Counted from the first letter of the stretch, positions 34,141 through 48,477 are shown. The stretch: 64,000 nucleotides of DNA from Rhynchopus euleeides (GCA_963210315.1 OY723286.1:62001-126000); one strand, 5' to 3'. Program-made: numbers and translations. The notes: a model not told the origin generated them from the sequence alone.

Positions 34141-37100
34141 GGCAGCTCAAGATCCACATGCAGGCAGCTCAAGATCCACATGCAGGCAGCTCAAGATCCA
34201 CATGCAGGCAGCTCCTGGTTTTGCCAAGATCCACATGCAGGCAGCTCCTGGTTTTGCCAAGATCCACATGCAGGCAGCTCCTGGTTTTGCCAAGATCCAC
34301 ATGCAGGCAGCTCCTGGTTTTGCCAAGATCCACATGCAGGCAGCTCAAGATCCACATGCAGGCAGCTCCTGGTTTTGCCAAGATCCACATGCAGGCAGCT
34401 CAAGATCCACATGCAGGCAGCTCAAGATCCACATGCAGGCAGCTCACGGTTTTGCCAAGATCCACATGCAGGCAGCTCAAGATCCACATGCAGGCAGCTC
34501 CTGGTTTTGCCAAGATCCACATGCAGGCAGCTCCTGGTTTTGCCAAGATCCACATGCAGGCAGCTCAAGATCCACATGCAGGCAGCTCACGGTTTTGCCA
34601 AGATCCACATGCAGACAGCTCCTGGTTTTGCCAAGATCCACATGCAGGCAGCTCAAGATCCACATGCAGGCAGCTCACGGTTTTGCCAAGATCCACATGC
34701 AGGCAGCTCAAGATCCACATGCAGGCAGCTCCTGGTTTTGCCAAGATCCACATGCAGGCAGCTCCTGGTTTTGCCAAGATCCACATGCAGGCAGCTCAAG
34801 ATCCACATGCAGGCAGCTCAAGATCCACATGCAGGCAGCTCCTGGTTTTGCCAAGATCCACATGCAGGCAGCTCAAGATCCACATGCAGGCAGCTCAAGA
34901 TCCACATGCAGGCAGCTCAAGATCCACATGCAGGCAGCTCCTGGTTTTGCCAAGATCCACATGCAGGCAGCTCCTGGTTTTGCCAAGATCCACATGCAGG
35001 CAGCTCCTGGTTTTGCCAAGATCCACATGCAGGCAGCTCAAGATCCACATGCAGGCAGCTCCTGGTTTTGCCAAGATCCACATGCAGGCAGCTCCTGGTT
35101 TTGCCAAGATCCACATGCAGGCAGCTCAAGATCCACATGCAGGCAGCTCCTGGTTTTGCCAAGATCCACATGCAGGCAGCTCCTGGTTTTGCCAAGATCC
35201 ACATGCAGGCAGCTCAAGATCCACATGCAGGCAGCTCAAGATCCACATGCAGGCAGGTCCTGGTTTTGCCAAGATCCACATGCAGGCAGCTCAAGATCCA
35301 CATGCAGGCAGCTCAAGATCCACATGCAGGCAGCTCCTGGTTTTGCCAAGATCCACATGCAGGCAGCTCAAGATCCACATGCAGGCAGCTCAAGATCCAC
35401 ATGCAGGCAGCTCCTGGTTTTGCCAAGATCCACATGCAGGCAGCTCAAGATCCACATGCAGGCAGCTCCTGGTTTTGCCAAGATCCACATGCAGGCAGCT
35501 CAAGATCCACATGCAGGCAGCTCAAGATCCACATGCAGGCAGCTCCTGGTTTTGCCAAGATCCACATGCAGGCAGCTCCTGGTTTTGCCAAGATCCACAT
35601 GCAGTCAGCTCAAGATCCACATGCAGGCAGCTCAAGATCCACATGCAGGCAGCTCCTGGTTTTGCCAAGATCCACATGCAGGCAGCTCAAGATCCACATG
35701 CAGGCAGCTCAAGATCCACATGCAGGCAGCTCCTGGTTTTGCCAAGATCCACATGCAGGCAGCTCAAGATCCACATGCAGGCAGCTCAAGATCCACATGC
35801 AGGCAGCTCCTGGTTTTGCCAAGATCCACATGCAGGCAGCTCAAGATCCACATGCAGGCAGCTCCTGGTTTTGCCAAGATCCACATGCAGGCAGCTCAAG
35901 ATCCACATGCAGGCAGCTCCTGGTTTTGCCAAGATCCACATGCAGGCAGCTCCTGGTTTTGCCAAGATCCACATGCAGGCAGCTCCTGGTTTTGCCAAGA
36001 TCCACATGCAGGCAGCTCAAGATCCACATGCAGGCAGCTCCTGGTTTTGCCAAGATCCACATGCAGGCAGCTCCTGGTTTTGCCAAGATCCACATGCAGG
36101 CAGCTCAAGATCCACATGCAGGCAGCTCCTGGTTTTGCCAAGATCCACATGCAGGCAGCTCCTGGTTTTGCCAAGATCCACATGCAGGCAGCTCAAGATC
36201 CACATGCAGGCAGCTCAAGATCCACATGCAGGCAGCTCCTGGTTTTGCCAAGATCCACATGCAGGCAGCTCAAGATCCACATGCAGGCAGCTCAAGATCC
36301 ACATGCAGGCAGCTCCTGGTTTTGCCAAGATCCACATGCAGGCAGCTCAAGATCCACATGCAGGCAGCTCAAGATCCACATGCAGGCAGCTCCTGGTTTT
36401 GCCAAGATCCACATGCAGGCAGCTCAAGATCCACATGCAGGCAGCTCCTGGTTTTGCCAAGATCCACATGCAGGCAGCTCAAGATCCACATGCAGGCAGC
36501 TCAAGATCCACATGCAGGCAGCTCCTGGTTTTGCCAAGATCCACATGCAGGCAGCTCCTGGTTTTGCCAAGATCCACATGCAGTCAGCTCAAGATCCACA
36601 TGCAGGCAGCTCAAGATCCACATGCAGGCAGCTCCTGGTTTTGCCAAGATCCACATGCAGGCAGCTCAAGATCCACATGCAGGCAGCTCAAGATCCACAT
36701 GCAGGCAGCTCCTGGTTTTGCCAAGATCCACATGCAGGCAGCTCAAGATCCACATGCAGGCAGCTCAAGATCCACATGCAGGCAGCTCCTGGTTTTGCCA
36801 AGATCCACATGCAGGCAGCTCAAGATCCACATGCAGGCAGCTCCTGGTTTTGCCAAGATCCACATGCAGGCAGCTCAAGATCCACATGCAGGCAGCTCCT
36901 GGTTTTGCCAAGATCCACATGCAGGCAGCTCCTGGTTTTGCCAAGATCCACATGCAGGCAGCTCAAGATCCACATGCAGGCAGCTCACGGTTTTGCCAAG
37001 ATCCACATGCAGACAGCTCCTGGTTTTGCCAAGATCCACATGCAGGCAGCTCAAGATCCACATGCAGGCAGCTCAAGATCCACATGCAGGCAGCTCCTGG

Positions 37101-37242
37101 TTTTGCCAAGATCCACATGCAGGCAGCTCCTGGTTTTGCCAAGATCCACATGCAGGCAGCTCCTGGTTTTGCCAAGATCCACATGCAGGCAGCTCAAGAT
37201 CCACATGCAGGCAGCTCCTGGTTTTGCCAAGATCCACATGCA
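34141..37242 (+). repeat. Gamma1-rich HOR, 3102-bp copy
   Basis: Landmarks at 34147, 34477, 34565, 34895 and 35605 recur 3102 bp (282 x 11) later. It includes the longest CpG-free tract in the window (34681-36988, about 2.3 kb), the tgcagtcagct change at 35605 and, 979 bp later, a second copy of it at 36584. A beta variant precedes gamma1 near 35257. Confidence 0.83.
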
Positions 37243-39088
37243 GGCAGCTCAAGATCCACATGCAGGCAGCTCAAGATCCACATGCAGGCAGCTCAAGATC
37301 CACATGCAGGCAGCTCCTGGTTTTGCCAAGATCCACATGCAGGCAGCTCCTGGTTTTGCCAAGATCCACATGCAGGCAGCTCCTGGTTTTGCCAAGATCC
37401 ACATGCAGGCAGCTCCTGGTTTTGCCAAGATCCACATGCAGGCAGCTCAAGATCCACATGCAGGCAGCTCCTGGTTTTGCCAAGATCCACATGCAGGCAG
37501 CTCAAGATCCACATGCAGGCAGCTCAAGATCCACATGCAGGCAGCTCACGGTTTTGCCAAGATCCACATGCAGGCAGCTCAAGATCCACATGCAGGCAGC
37601 TCCTGGTTTTGCCAAGATCCACATGCAGGCAGCTCCTGGTTTTGCCAAGATCCACATGCAGGCAGCTCAAGATCCACATGCAGGCAGCTCACGGTTTTGC
37701 CAAGATCCACATGCAGACAGCTCCTGGTTTTGCCAAGATCCACATGCAGGCAGCTCAAGATCCACATGCAGGCAGCTCACGGTTTTGCCAAGATCCACAT
37801 GCAGGCAGCTCAAGATCCACATGCAGGCAGCTCCTGGTTTTGCCAAGATCCACATGCAGGCAGCTCCTGGTTTTGCCAAGATCCACATGCAGGCAGCTCA
37901 AGATCCACATGCAGGCAGCTCAAGATCCACATGCAGGCAGCTCCTGGTTTTGCCAAGATCCACATGCAGGCAGCTCAAGATCCACATGCAGGCAGCTCAA
38001 GATCCACATGCAGGCAGCTCAAGATCCACATGCAGGCAGCTCCTGGTTTTGCCAAGATCCACATGCAGGCAGCTCCTGGTTTTGCCAAGATCCACATGCA
38101 GGCAGCTCCTGGTTTTGCCAAGATCCACATGCAGGCAGCTCAAGATCCACATGCAGGCAGCTCCTGGTTTTGCCAAGATCCACATGCAGGCAGCTCCTGG
38201 TTTTGCCAAGATCCACATGCAGGCAGCTCAAGATCCACATGCAGGCAGCTCCTGGTTTTGCCAAGATCCACATGCAGGCAGCTCCTGGTTTTGCCAAGAT
38301 CCACATGCAGGCAGCTCAAGATCCACATGCAGGCAGCTCAAGATCCACATGCAGGCAGCTCCTGGTTTTGCCAAGATCCACATGCAGGCAGCTCAAGATC
38401 CACATGCAGGCAGCTCAAGATCCACATGCAGGCAGCTCCTGGTTTTGCCAAGATCCACATGCAGGCAGCTCAAGATCCACATGCAGGCAGCTCAAGATCC
38501 ACATGCAGGCAGCTCCTGGTTTTGCCAAGATCCACATGCAGGCAGCTCAAGATCCACATGCAGGCAGCTCCTGGTTTTGCCAAGATCCACATGCAGGCAG
38601 CTCAAGATCCACATGCAGGCAGCTCAAGATCCACATGCAGGCAGCTCCTGGTTTTGCCAAGATCCACATGCAGGCAGCTCCTGGTTTTGCCAAGATCCAC
38701 ATGCAGTCAGCTCAAGATCCACATGCAGGCAGCTCAAGATCCACATGCAGGCAGCTCCTGGATTTGCCAAGATCCACATGCAGGCAGCTCAAGATCCACA
38801 TGCAGGCAGCTCAAGATCCACATGCAGGCAGCTCCTGGTTTTGCCAAGATCCACATGCAGGCAGCTCAAGATCCACATGCAGGCAGCTCCTGGTTTTGCC
38901 AAGATCCACATGCAGGCAGCTCAAGATCCACATGCAGGCAGCTCCTGGTTTTGCCAAGATCCACATGCAGGCAGCTCAAGATCCACATGCAGGCAGCTCC
39001 TGGTTTTGCCAAGATCCACATGCAGGCAGCTCCTGGTTTTGCCAAGATCCACATGCAGGCAGCTCAAGATCCACATGCAGGCAGCTCA
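37243..39088 (+). repeat. Gamma1-rich HOR, next copy
   Basis: Counterpart of the 3102-bp copy, starting at landmark 37249. The CpG-free tract is 37782-39088. tgcagtcagct is at 38707, and a private gamma1 change cctggatttgc lies near 38758. Confidence 0.82.
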
Positions 39089-42000
39089 CGGTTTTGCCAA
39101 GATCCACATGCAGACAGCTCCTGGTTTTGCCAAGATCCACATGCAGGCAGCTCAAGATCCACATGCAGGCAGCTCAAGATCCACATGCAGGCAGCTCAAG
39201 ATCCACATGCAGGCAGCTCCTGGTTTTGCCAAGATCCACATGCAGGCAGCTCCTGGTTTTGCCAAGATCCACATGCAGGCAGCTCAAGATCCACATGCAG
39301 GCAGCTCACGGTTTTGCCAAGATCCACATGCAGACAGCTCCTGGTTTTGCCAAGATCCACATGCAGGCAGCTCACGGTTTTGCCAAGATCCACATGCAGG
39401 CAGCTCCTGGTTTTGCCAAGATCCACATGCAGGCAGCTCCTGGTTTTGCCAAGATCCACATGCAGGCAGCTCAAGATCCACATGCAGGCAGCTCACGGTT
39501 TTGCCAAGATCCACATGCAGACAGCTCCTGGTTTTGCCAAGATCCACATGCAGGCAGCTCAAGATCCACATGCAGGCAGCTCAAGATCCACATGCAGGCA
39601 GCTCACGGTTTTGCCAAGATCCACATGCAGGCAGCTCAAGATCCACATGCAGGCAGCTCCTGGTTTTGCCAAGATCCACATGCAGGCAGCTCCTGGTTTT
39701 GCCAAGATCCACATGCAGGCAGCTCCTGGTTTTGCCAAGATCCACATGCAGGCAGCTCAAGATCCACATGCAGGCAGCTCAAGATCCACATGCAGGCAGC
39801 TCCTGGTTTTGCCAAGATCCACATGCAGGCAGCTCCTGGTTTTGCCAAGATCCACATGCAGGCAGCTCAAGATCCACATGCAGGCAGCTCAAGATCCACA
39901 TGCAGGCAGCTCCTGGTTTTGCCAAGATCCACATGCAGGCAGCTCCTGGTTTTGCCAAGATCCACATGCAGGCAGCTCAAGATCCACATGCAGGCAGCTC
40001 AAGATCCACATGCAGGCAGCTCCTGGTTTTGCCAAGATCCACATGCAGGCAGCTCAAGATCCACATGCAGGCAGCTCCTGGTTTTGCCAAGATCCACATG
40101 CAGGCAGCTCAAGATCCACATGCAGGCAGCTCAAGATCCACATGCAGGCAGCTCAAGATCCACATGCAGGCAGCTCCTGGTTTTGCCAAGATCCACATGC
40201 AGGCAGCTCACGGTTTTGCCAAGATCCACATGCAGGCAGCTCCTGGTTTTGCCAAGATCCACATGCAGGCAGCTCAAGATCCACATGCAGGCAGCTCAAG
40301 ATCCACATGCAGGCAGGTCACGGTTTTGCCAAGATCCACATGCAGGCAGCTCAAGATCCACATGCAGGCAGCTCACGGTTTTGCCAAGATCCACATGCAG
40401 GCAGCTCACGGTTTTGCCAAGATCCACATGCAGGCAGCTCAAGATCCACATGCAGGCAGCTCAAGATCCACATGCAGGCAGCTCACGGTTTTGCCAAGAT
40501 CCACATGCAGGCAGCTCCTGGTTTTGCCAAGATCCACATGCAGGCAACTCAAGATCCACATGCAGGCAGCTCAAGATCCACATGCAGGCAGCTCACGGTT
40601 TTGCCAAGATCCACATGCAGGCAGCTCAAGATCCACATGCAGGCAGCTCACGGTTTTGCCAAGATCCACATGCAGGCAGCTCAAGATCCACATGCAGGCA
40701 GCTCAAGATCCACATGCAGGCAGCTCCTGGTTTTGCCAAGATCCACATGCAGGCAGCTCAAGATCCACATGCAGGCAGCTCACGGTTTTGCCAAGATCCA
40801 CATGCAGGCAGCTCCTGGTTTTGCCAAGATCCACATGCAGGCAGCTCAAGATCCACATGCAGGCAGCTCAAGATCCACATGCAGGCAGCTCCTGGTTTTG
40901 CCAAGATCCACATGCAGGCAGCTCAAGATCCACATGCAGGCAGGTCACGGTTTTGCCAAGATCCACATGCAGACAGCTCCTGGTTTTGCCAAGATCCACA
41001 TGCAGGCAGCTCAAGATCCACATGCAGGCAGCTCAAGATCCACATGCAGGCAGCTCCTGGTTTTGCCAAGATCCACATGCAGGCAGCTCAAGATCCACAT
41101 GCAGGCAGCTCAAGATCCACATGCAGGCAGCTCCTGGTTTTGCCAAGATCCACATGCAGGCAGCTCAAGATCCACATGCAGGCAGCTCCTGGTTTTGCCA
41201 AGATCCACATGCAGGCAGCTCAAGATCCACATGCAGGCAGCTCACGGTTTTGCCAAGATCCACATGCAGGCAGATCAAGATCCACATGCAGGCAGCTCCT
41301 GGTTTTGCCAAGATCCACATGCAGGCAGCTCAAGATCCACATGCAGGCAGCTCACGGTTTTGCCAAGATCCACATGCAGGCAGCTCCTGGTTTTGCCAAG
41401 ATCCACATGCAGGCAGCTCAAGATCCACATGCAGGCAGCTCAAGATCCACATGCAGGCAGCTCAAGATCCACATGCAGGCAGTTCAAGATCCACATGCAG
41501 GCAGCTCCTGGTTTTACCAAGATCCACATGCAGGCAGCTCAAGATCCACATGCAGGCAGCTCAAGATCCACATGCAGGCAGCTCCTGGTTTTGCCAAGAT
41601 CCACATGCAGGCAGCTCACGGTTTTGCCAAGATCCACATGCAGGCAGCTCCTGGTTTTGCCAAGATCCACATGCAGGCAGCTCAAGATCCACATGCAGGC
41701 AGCTGAAGATCCACATGCAGGCAGCTCCTGGTTTTGCCAAGATCCACATGCAGGCAGCTCCTGGTTTTGCCAAGATCCACATGCAGGCAGCTCAAGATCC
41801 ACATGCAGGCAGCTCACGGTTTTGCCAAGATCCACATGCAGACAGCTCCTGGTTTTGCCAAGATCCACATGCAGGCAGCTCAAGATCCACATGCAGGCAG
41901 CTCAAGATCCACATGCAGGCAGCTCACGGTTTTGCCAAGATCCACATGCAGGCAGCTCAAGATCCACATGCAGGCAGCTCCTGGTTTTGCCAAGATCCAC

Positions 42001-43453
42001 ATGCAGGCAGCTCCTGGTTTTGCCAAGATCCACATGCAGGCAGCTCAAGATCCACATGCAGGCAGCTCAAGATCCACATGCAGGCAGCTCACGGTTTTGC
42101 CAAGATCCACATGCAGGCAGCTCAAGATCCACATGCAGGCAGCTGAAGATCCACATGCAGGCAGCTCCTGGTTTTGCCAAGATCCACATGCAGGCAGCTC
42201 CTGGTTTTGCCAAGATCCACATGCAGGCAGCTCAAGATCCACATGCAGGCAGCTCACGGTTTTGCCAAGATCCACATGCAGACAGCTCCTGGTTTTGCCA
42301 AGATCCACATGCAGGCAGCTCAAGATCCACATGCAGGCAGCTCAAGATCCACATGCAGGCAGCTCACGGTTTTGCCAAGATCCACATGCAGGCAGCTCAA
42401 GATCCACGTGCAGGCAGCTCAAGATCCACATGCAGGCAGCTCCTGGTTTTGCCAAGATCCACATGCAGGCAGCTCCTGGTTTTGCCAAGATCCACATGCA
42501 GGCAGCTCAAGATCCACATGCAGGCAGCTCCTGGTTTTGCCAAGATCCACATGCAGGCAGCTCAAGATCCACATGCAGGCAGCTCAAGATCCACATGCAG
42601 GCAGCTCCTGGTTTTGCCAAGATCCACATGCAGGCAGCTCAAGATCCACATGCAGGCAGCTCACGGTTTTGCCAAGATCCACATGCAGGCAGCTCCTGGT
42701 TTTGCCAAGATCCACATGCAGGCAGCTCAAGATCCACATGCAGGCAGCTCAAGATCCACATGCAGGCAGCGCAAGATCCACATGCAGGCAGCTCCTGGTT
42801 TTGCCAAGATCCACATGCAGGCAGCTCAAGATCCACATGCAGGCAGCTCACGGTTTTGCCAAGATCCACATGCAGACAGCTCCTGGTTTTGCCAAGATCC
42901 ACATGCAGGCAGCTCAAGATCCACATGCAGGCAGCTCAAGATCCACATGCAGGCAGCTCCTGGTTTTGCCAAGATCCACATGCAGGCAGCTCAAGATCCA
43001 CATGCAGGCAGCTCACGGTTTTGCCAAGATCCACATGCAGACAGCTCCTGGTTTTGCCAAGATCCACATGCAGGCAGCTCCTGGTTTTGCCAAGATCCAC
43101 ATGCAGGCAGCTCAAGATCCACATGCAGGCAGCTCACGGTTTTGCCAAGATCCACATGCAGACAGCTCCTGGTTTTGCCAAGATCCACATGCAGGCAGCT
43201 CCTGGTTTTGCCAAGATCCACATGCAGGCAGCTCCTGGTTTTGCCAAGATCCACATGCAGGCAGCTCAAGATCCACATGCAGGCAGCTCCTGGTTTTGCC
43301 AAGATCCACATGCAGGCAGCTCAAGATCCACATGCAGGCAGCTCCTGGTTTTGCCAAGATCCACATGCAGGCAGCTCAAGATCCACATGCAGGCAGCTCA
43401 AGATCCACATGCAGGCAGCTCAAGATCCACATGCAGGCAGCTCCTGGTTTTGC
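39089..43453 (+). repeat. Mixed satellite tract without a dominant HOR
   Basis: A and B' units return at 39089. Private variants are frequent: tgcaggcaact near 40545, gcagatcaag near 41271, caggcagttcaag near 41480, gttttaccaag near 41513, two cagctgaag sites (41700 and 42140, 440 bp = 40 x 11 apart), catgcaggcagcgcaag near 42765 and gatccacgtg near 42405. The greater variety suggests an older or less homogenised part of the array. Only satellite is present. Confidence 0.75.
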
Positions 43454-45010
43454 CAAGATCCACATGCAGGCAGCTCACGGTTTTGCCAAGATCCACATGC
43501 AGGCAGCTCAAGATCCACATGCAGGCAGCTCAAGATCCACATGCAGGCAGCTCAAGATCCACATGCAGGCAGCTCACGGTTTTGCCAAGATCCACATGCA
43601 GGCAGCTCAAGATCCACATGCAGGCAGCTCAAGATCCACATGCAGGCAGCTCCTGGTTTTGCCAAGATCCACATGCAGGCAGCTCAAGATCCACATGCAG
43701 GCAGCTCACGGTTTTGTCAAGATCCACATGCAGGCAGCTCCTGGTTTTGCCAAGATCCACATGCAGGCAGCTCAAGATCCACATGCAGGCAGCTCAAGAT
43801 CCACATGCAGGCAGCTCCTGGTTTTGCCAAGATCCACATGCAGGCAGCTCAAGATCCACATGCAGGCAGCTCAAGATCCACATGCAGGCAGCTCACGGTT
43901 TTGCCAAGATCCAGATGTAGGCAGCTCAAGATCCACATGCAGGCAGCTCAAGATCCACATGCAGGCAGCTCAAGATCCACATGCAGGCAGCTCACGGTTT
44001 TGCCAAGATCCACATGCAGGCAGCTCAAGATCCACATGCAGGCAGCTCAAGATCCACATGCAGGCAGCTCCTGCTTTTGCCAAGATCCACATGCAGGCAG
44101 CTCACGGTTTTGCCAAGATCCACATGCAGGCAGCTCCTGGTTTTGCCAAGATCCACATGCAGGCAGCTCAAGATCCACATGCAGGCAGCTCAAGATCCAC
44201 ATGCAGGCAGCTCCTGGTTTTGCCAAGATCCACATGCAGGCAGCTCAAGATCCACATGCAGGCAGCTCACGGATTTGCCAAGATCCACATGCAGACAGCT
44301 CCTGGTTTTGCCAAGATCCACATGCAGGCAGATCAAGATCCACATGCAAGCAGCTCACGGTTTTGCCAAGATCCACATGCAGGCAGCTCCTGGTTTTGCC
44401 AAGATCCACATGCAGGCAGCTCAAGATCCACATGCAGGCAGCTCACGGTTTTGCCAAGATCCACATGCAGGCAGCTCCTGGTTTTGCCAAGATCCACATG
44501 CAGGCAGCTCCTGGTTTTGCCAAGATCGACATGCAGGCAGCTCAAGATCCACATGCAGGCAGCTCACGGTTTTGCCAAGATCCACATGCAGACAGCTCCT
44601 GGTTTTGCCAAGATCCACATGCAGGCAGCTCAAGATCCACATGCAGGCAGCTCAAGATCCACATGCAGGCAGCTCAAGATCCACATGCAGGCAGCTCCTG
44701 GTTTTGCCAAGATCCACATGCAGGCAGCTCACGGTTTTGCCAAGATCCACATGCAGGCAGCTCCTGGTTTTGCCAAGATCCACATGCAGGCAGCTCAAGA
44801 TCCACATGCAGGCAGCTCAAGATCCACATGCAGGCAGGTCACGGTTTTGCCAAGATCCACATGCAGGCAGCTCACGGTTTTGCCAAGATCCACATGCAGG
44901 CAGCTCACGGTTTTGCCAAGATCCACATGCAGGCAGCTCAAGATCCACATGCAGGCAGCTCACGGTTTTGCCAAGATCCACATGCAGGCAGCTCAAGATC
45001 CACATGCAGG
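43454..45010 (+). repeat. 1749-bp-period tandem duplication, copy 1
   Basis: Matches 45203-46759 at +1749 (159 x 11). Shared rare variants are cacggttttgtcaag (43707/45456), gatccagatg (about 43912/45661), cctgcttttgc (about 44073/45822), cacggatttgc, gcagatcaag (about 44329/46078) and catcgacatg near 44527/46276. Private differences exist: copy 1 has a TAG (gatgtag at 43914-43920) and tgcaagcagct near 44346 where copy 2 has the consensus. Confidence 0.85.
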
Positions 45011-45202
45011 CAGCTCAAGATCCACATGCAGGCAGCTCAAGATCCACATGCAGGCAGCTCACGGTTTTGCCAAGATCCACATGCAGGCAGCTCAAGATCC
45101 ACATGCAGGCAGCTCAAGATCCACATGCAGGCAGCTCCTGGTTTTGCCAAGATCCACATGCAGGCAGCTCAAGATCCACATGCAGGCAGCTCACGGTTTT
45201 GC
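45011..45202 (+). repeat. Spacer between the 1749-bp-period copies
   Basis: About 190 bp of S, A and B units between the two copies. It contains only satellite and no private feature of note. Confidence 0.6.
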
Positions 45203-46759
45203 CAAGATCCACATGCAGGCAGCTCACGGTTTTGCCAAGATCCACATGCAGGCAGCTCAAGATCCACATGCAGGCAGCTCAAGATCCACATGCAGGCAGC
45301 TCAAGATCCACATGCAGGCAGCTCACGGTTTTGCCAAGATCCACATGCAGGCAGCTCAAGATCCACATGCAGGCAGCTCAAGATCCACATGCAGGCAGCT
45401 CCTGGTTTTGCCAAGATCCACATGCAGGCAGCTCAAGATCCACATGCAGGCAGCTCACGGTTTTGTCAAGATCCACATGCAGGCAGCTCCTGGTTTTGCC
45501 AAGATCCACATGCAGGCAGCTCAAGATCCACATGCAGGCAGCTCAAGATCCACATGCAGGCAGCTCCTGGTTTTGCCAAGATCCACATGCAGGCAGCTCA
45601 AGATCCACATGCAGGCAGCTCAAGATCCACATGCAGGCAGCTCACGGTTTTGCCAAGATCCAGATGCAGGCAGCTCAAGATCCACATGCAGGCAGCTCAA
45701 GATCCACATGCAGGCAGCTCAAGATCCACATGCAGGCAGCTCACGGTTTTGCCAAGATCCACATGCAGGCAGCTCAAGATCCACATGCAGGCAGCTCAAG
45801 ATCCACATGCAGGCAGCTCCTGCTTTTGCCAAGATCCACATGCAGGCAGCTCACGGTTTTGCCAAGATCCACATGCAGGCAGCTCCTGGTTTTGCCAAGA
45901 TCCACATGCAGGCAGCTCAAGATCCACATGCAGGCAGCTCAAGATCCACATGCAGGCAGCTCCTGGTTTTGCCAAGATCCACATGCAGGCAGCTCAAGAT
46001 CCACATGCAGGCAGCTCACGGATTTGCCAAGATCCACATGCAGACAGCTCCTGGTTTTGCCAAGATCCACATGCAGGCAGATCAAGATCCACATGCAGGC
46101 AGCTCACGGTTTTGCCAAGATCCACATGCAGGCAGCTCCTGGTTTTGCCAAGATCCACATGCAGGCAGCTCAAGATCCACATGCAGGCAGCTCACGGTTT
46201 TGCCAAGATCCACATGCAGGCAGCTCCTGGTTTTGCCAAGATCCACATGCAGGCAGCTCCTGGTTTTGCCAAGATCGACATGCAGGCAGCTCAAGATCCA
46301 CATGCAGGCAGCTCACGGTTTTGCCAAGATCCACATGCAGACAGCTCCTGGTTTTGCCAAGATCCACATGCAGGCAGCTCAAGATCCACATGCAGGCAGC
46401 TCAAGATCCACATGCAGGCAGCTCAAGATCCACATGCAGGCAGCTCCTGGTTTTGCCAAGATCCACATGCAGGCAGCTCACGGTTTTGCCAAGATCCACA
46501 TGCAGGCAGCTCCTGGTTTTGGCAAGGTCCACATGCAGGCAGCTCAAGATCCACATGCAGGCAGCTCAAGATCCACATGCAGGCAGGTCACGGTTTTGCC
46601 AAGATCCACATGCAGGCAGCTCACGGTTTTGCCAAGATCCACATGCAGGCAGCTCACGGTTTTGCCAAGATCCACATGCAGGCAGCTCAAGATCCACATG
46701 CAGGCAGCTCACGGTTTTGCCAAGATCCACATGCAGGCAGCTCAAGATCCACATGCAGG
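45203..46759 (+). repeat. 1749-bp-period tandem duplication, copy 2
   Basis: Second copy of 43454-45010. It has a private doubly changed site, ttttggcaaggtcc near 46517-46530. Its right end runs into the start of super-repeat 3 with the same 308-bp spacing (46566 to 46874) that precedes super-repeats 2 and 4 (7865 to 8173; 55201 to 55509), so this duplicated block and the linker tracts share an ancestor. Confidence 0.85.
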
Positions 46760-46873
46760 CAGCTCACGGTTTTGCCAAGATCCACATGCAGGCAGCTCAA
46801 GATCGACATGCAGGCAGCTCAAGATCCACATGCAGGCAGCTCACGGTTTTGCCAAGATCCACATGCAGGCAGC

Positions 46874-48477
46874 TCAAGATCCACATGCAGGCAGCTCCTC
46901 GTTTTGCCAAGATCCACATGCAGGCAGCTCCTGGTTTTGCCAAGATCCACATGCAGGCAGCTCAAGATCCACATGCAGGCAGCTCACGGTTTTGCCAAGA
47001 TCCACATGCAGGCAGCTCAAGATCCACATGCAGGCAGCTCCTGGTTTTGCCAAGGTCCACATGCAGGCAGCTCAAGATCCACATGCAGGCAGCTCCTGGT
47101 TTTGCCAAGATCCACATGCAGGCAGCTCAAGATCCACATGCAGGCAGCTCACGGTTTTGCCAAGATCCACATGCAGACAGCTCCTGGTGTTGCCAAGATC
47201 CACATGCAGGCAGCTCAAGATCCACATGCAGGCAGCTCACGGTTTTGCCAAGATCCACATGCAGACAGCTCCTGGTTTTGCCAAGATCCACATGCAGGCA
47301 GCTCAAGATCCACATGCAGGCAGCTCACGGTTTTGCCAAGATCCACATGCAGGCAGCTCAAGATCCACATGCAGGCAGCTCCTGGTTTTGCCAAGATCCA
47401 CATGCAGGCAGCTCAGGGTCCACATGCAGGCAGCTCACGGTTTTGCCAAGATCCACATGCAGGCAGCTCAAGATCCACATGCAGGCAGCTCAAGATCCAC
47501 ATGCAGGCAGCTCAAGATCCACATCCAGGCAGCTCACGGTTTTGCCAAGATCCACCTGCAGGCAGCTCAAGATCCACATGCAGGCAGCTCCTGGTTTTGC
47601 CAAGATCCACATGCAGGCAGCTCCTGGTTTTGCCAAGATCCACATGCAGGCAGCTCAAGATCCACATGCAGGCAGCTCCTGGTTTTGCCAAGATCCACAT
47701 GCAGGCAGCTCAAGATCCACATGCAGGCAGCTCACGGTTTTGCCAAGATCCACATGCAGGCAGCTCCTGGTTTTGCCAAGATCCACATGCAGGCAGCTCA
47801 AGATCCACATGCAGGCAGCTCCTGGTTTTGCCAAGATCCACATGCAGGCAGCTCCTGGTTTTGCCAAGATCCACATGCAGGCAGCTCAAGATCCACATGC
47901 AGGCAGCTCACGGTTTTGCCAAGATCCACATGCAGGCAGCTCAAGATCCACATGCAGGCAGCTCCTGGTTTTGCCAAGATCCACATGCAGGCAGCTCCTG
48001 GTTTTGCCAAGATCCACATGCAGGCAGCTCAAGATCCACATGCAGGCAGCTCACGGTTTTGCCAAGATCCACATGCAGACAGCTCCTGGTTTTGCCAAGA
48101 TCCACATGCAGGCAGCTCAAGATCCACATGCAGGCAGCTCACGGTTTTGCCAAGATCCACATGCAGGCAGCTCAAGATCCACATGCAGGCAGCTCCTGGT
48201 TTTGCCAAGGTCCACATGCAGGCAGCTCAAGATCCACATGCAGGCAGCTCCTGGTTTTGCCAAGATCCACATGCAGGCAGCTCAAGATCCACATGCAGGC
48301 AGCTCACGGTTTTGCCAAGATCCACATGCAGACAGCTCCTGGTGTTGCCAAGATCCACATGCAGGCAGCTCAAGATCCACATGCAGGCAGCTCACGGTTT
48401 TGCCAAGATCCACATGCAGACAGCTCCTGGTTTTGCCAAGATCCACATGCAGGCAGCTCAAGATCCACATGCAGGCA
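46874..48477 (+). repeat. 1155-bp HOR, one full and one partial copy (copy 2 of the duplication)
   Basis: Same arrangement as 187-1790, offset 46687; landmarks at 46874 and 48029 are 1155 bp apart. Confidence 0.85.
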
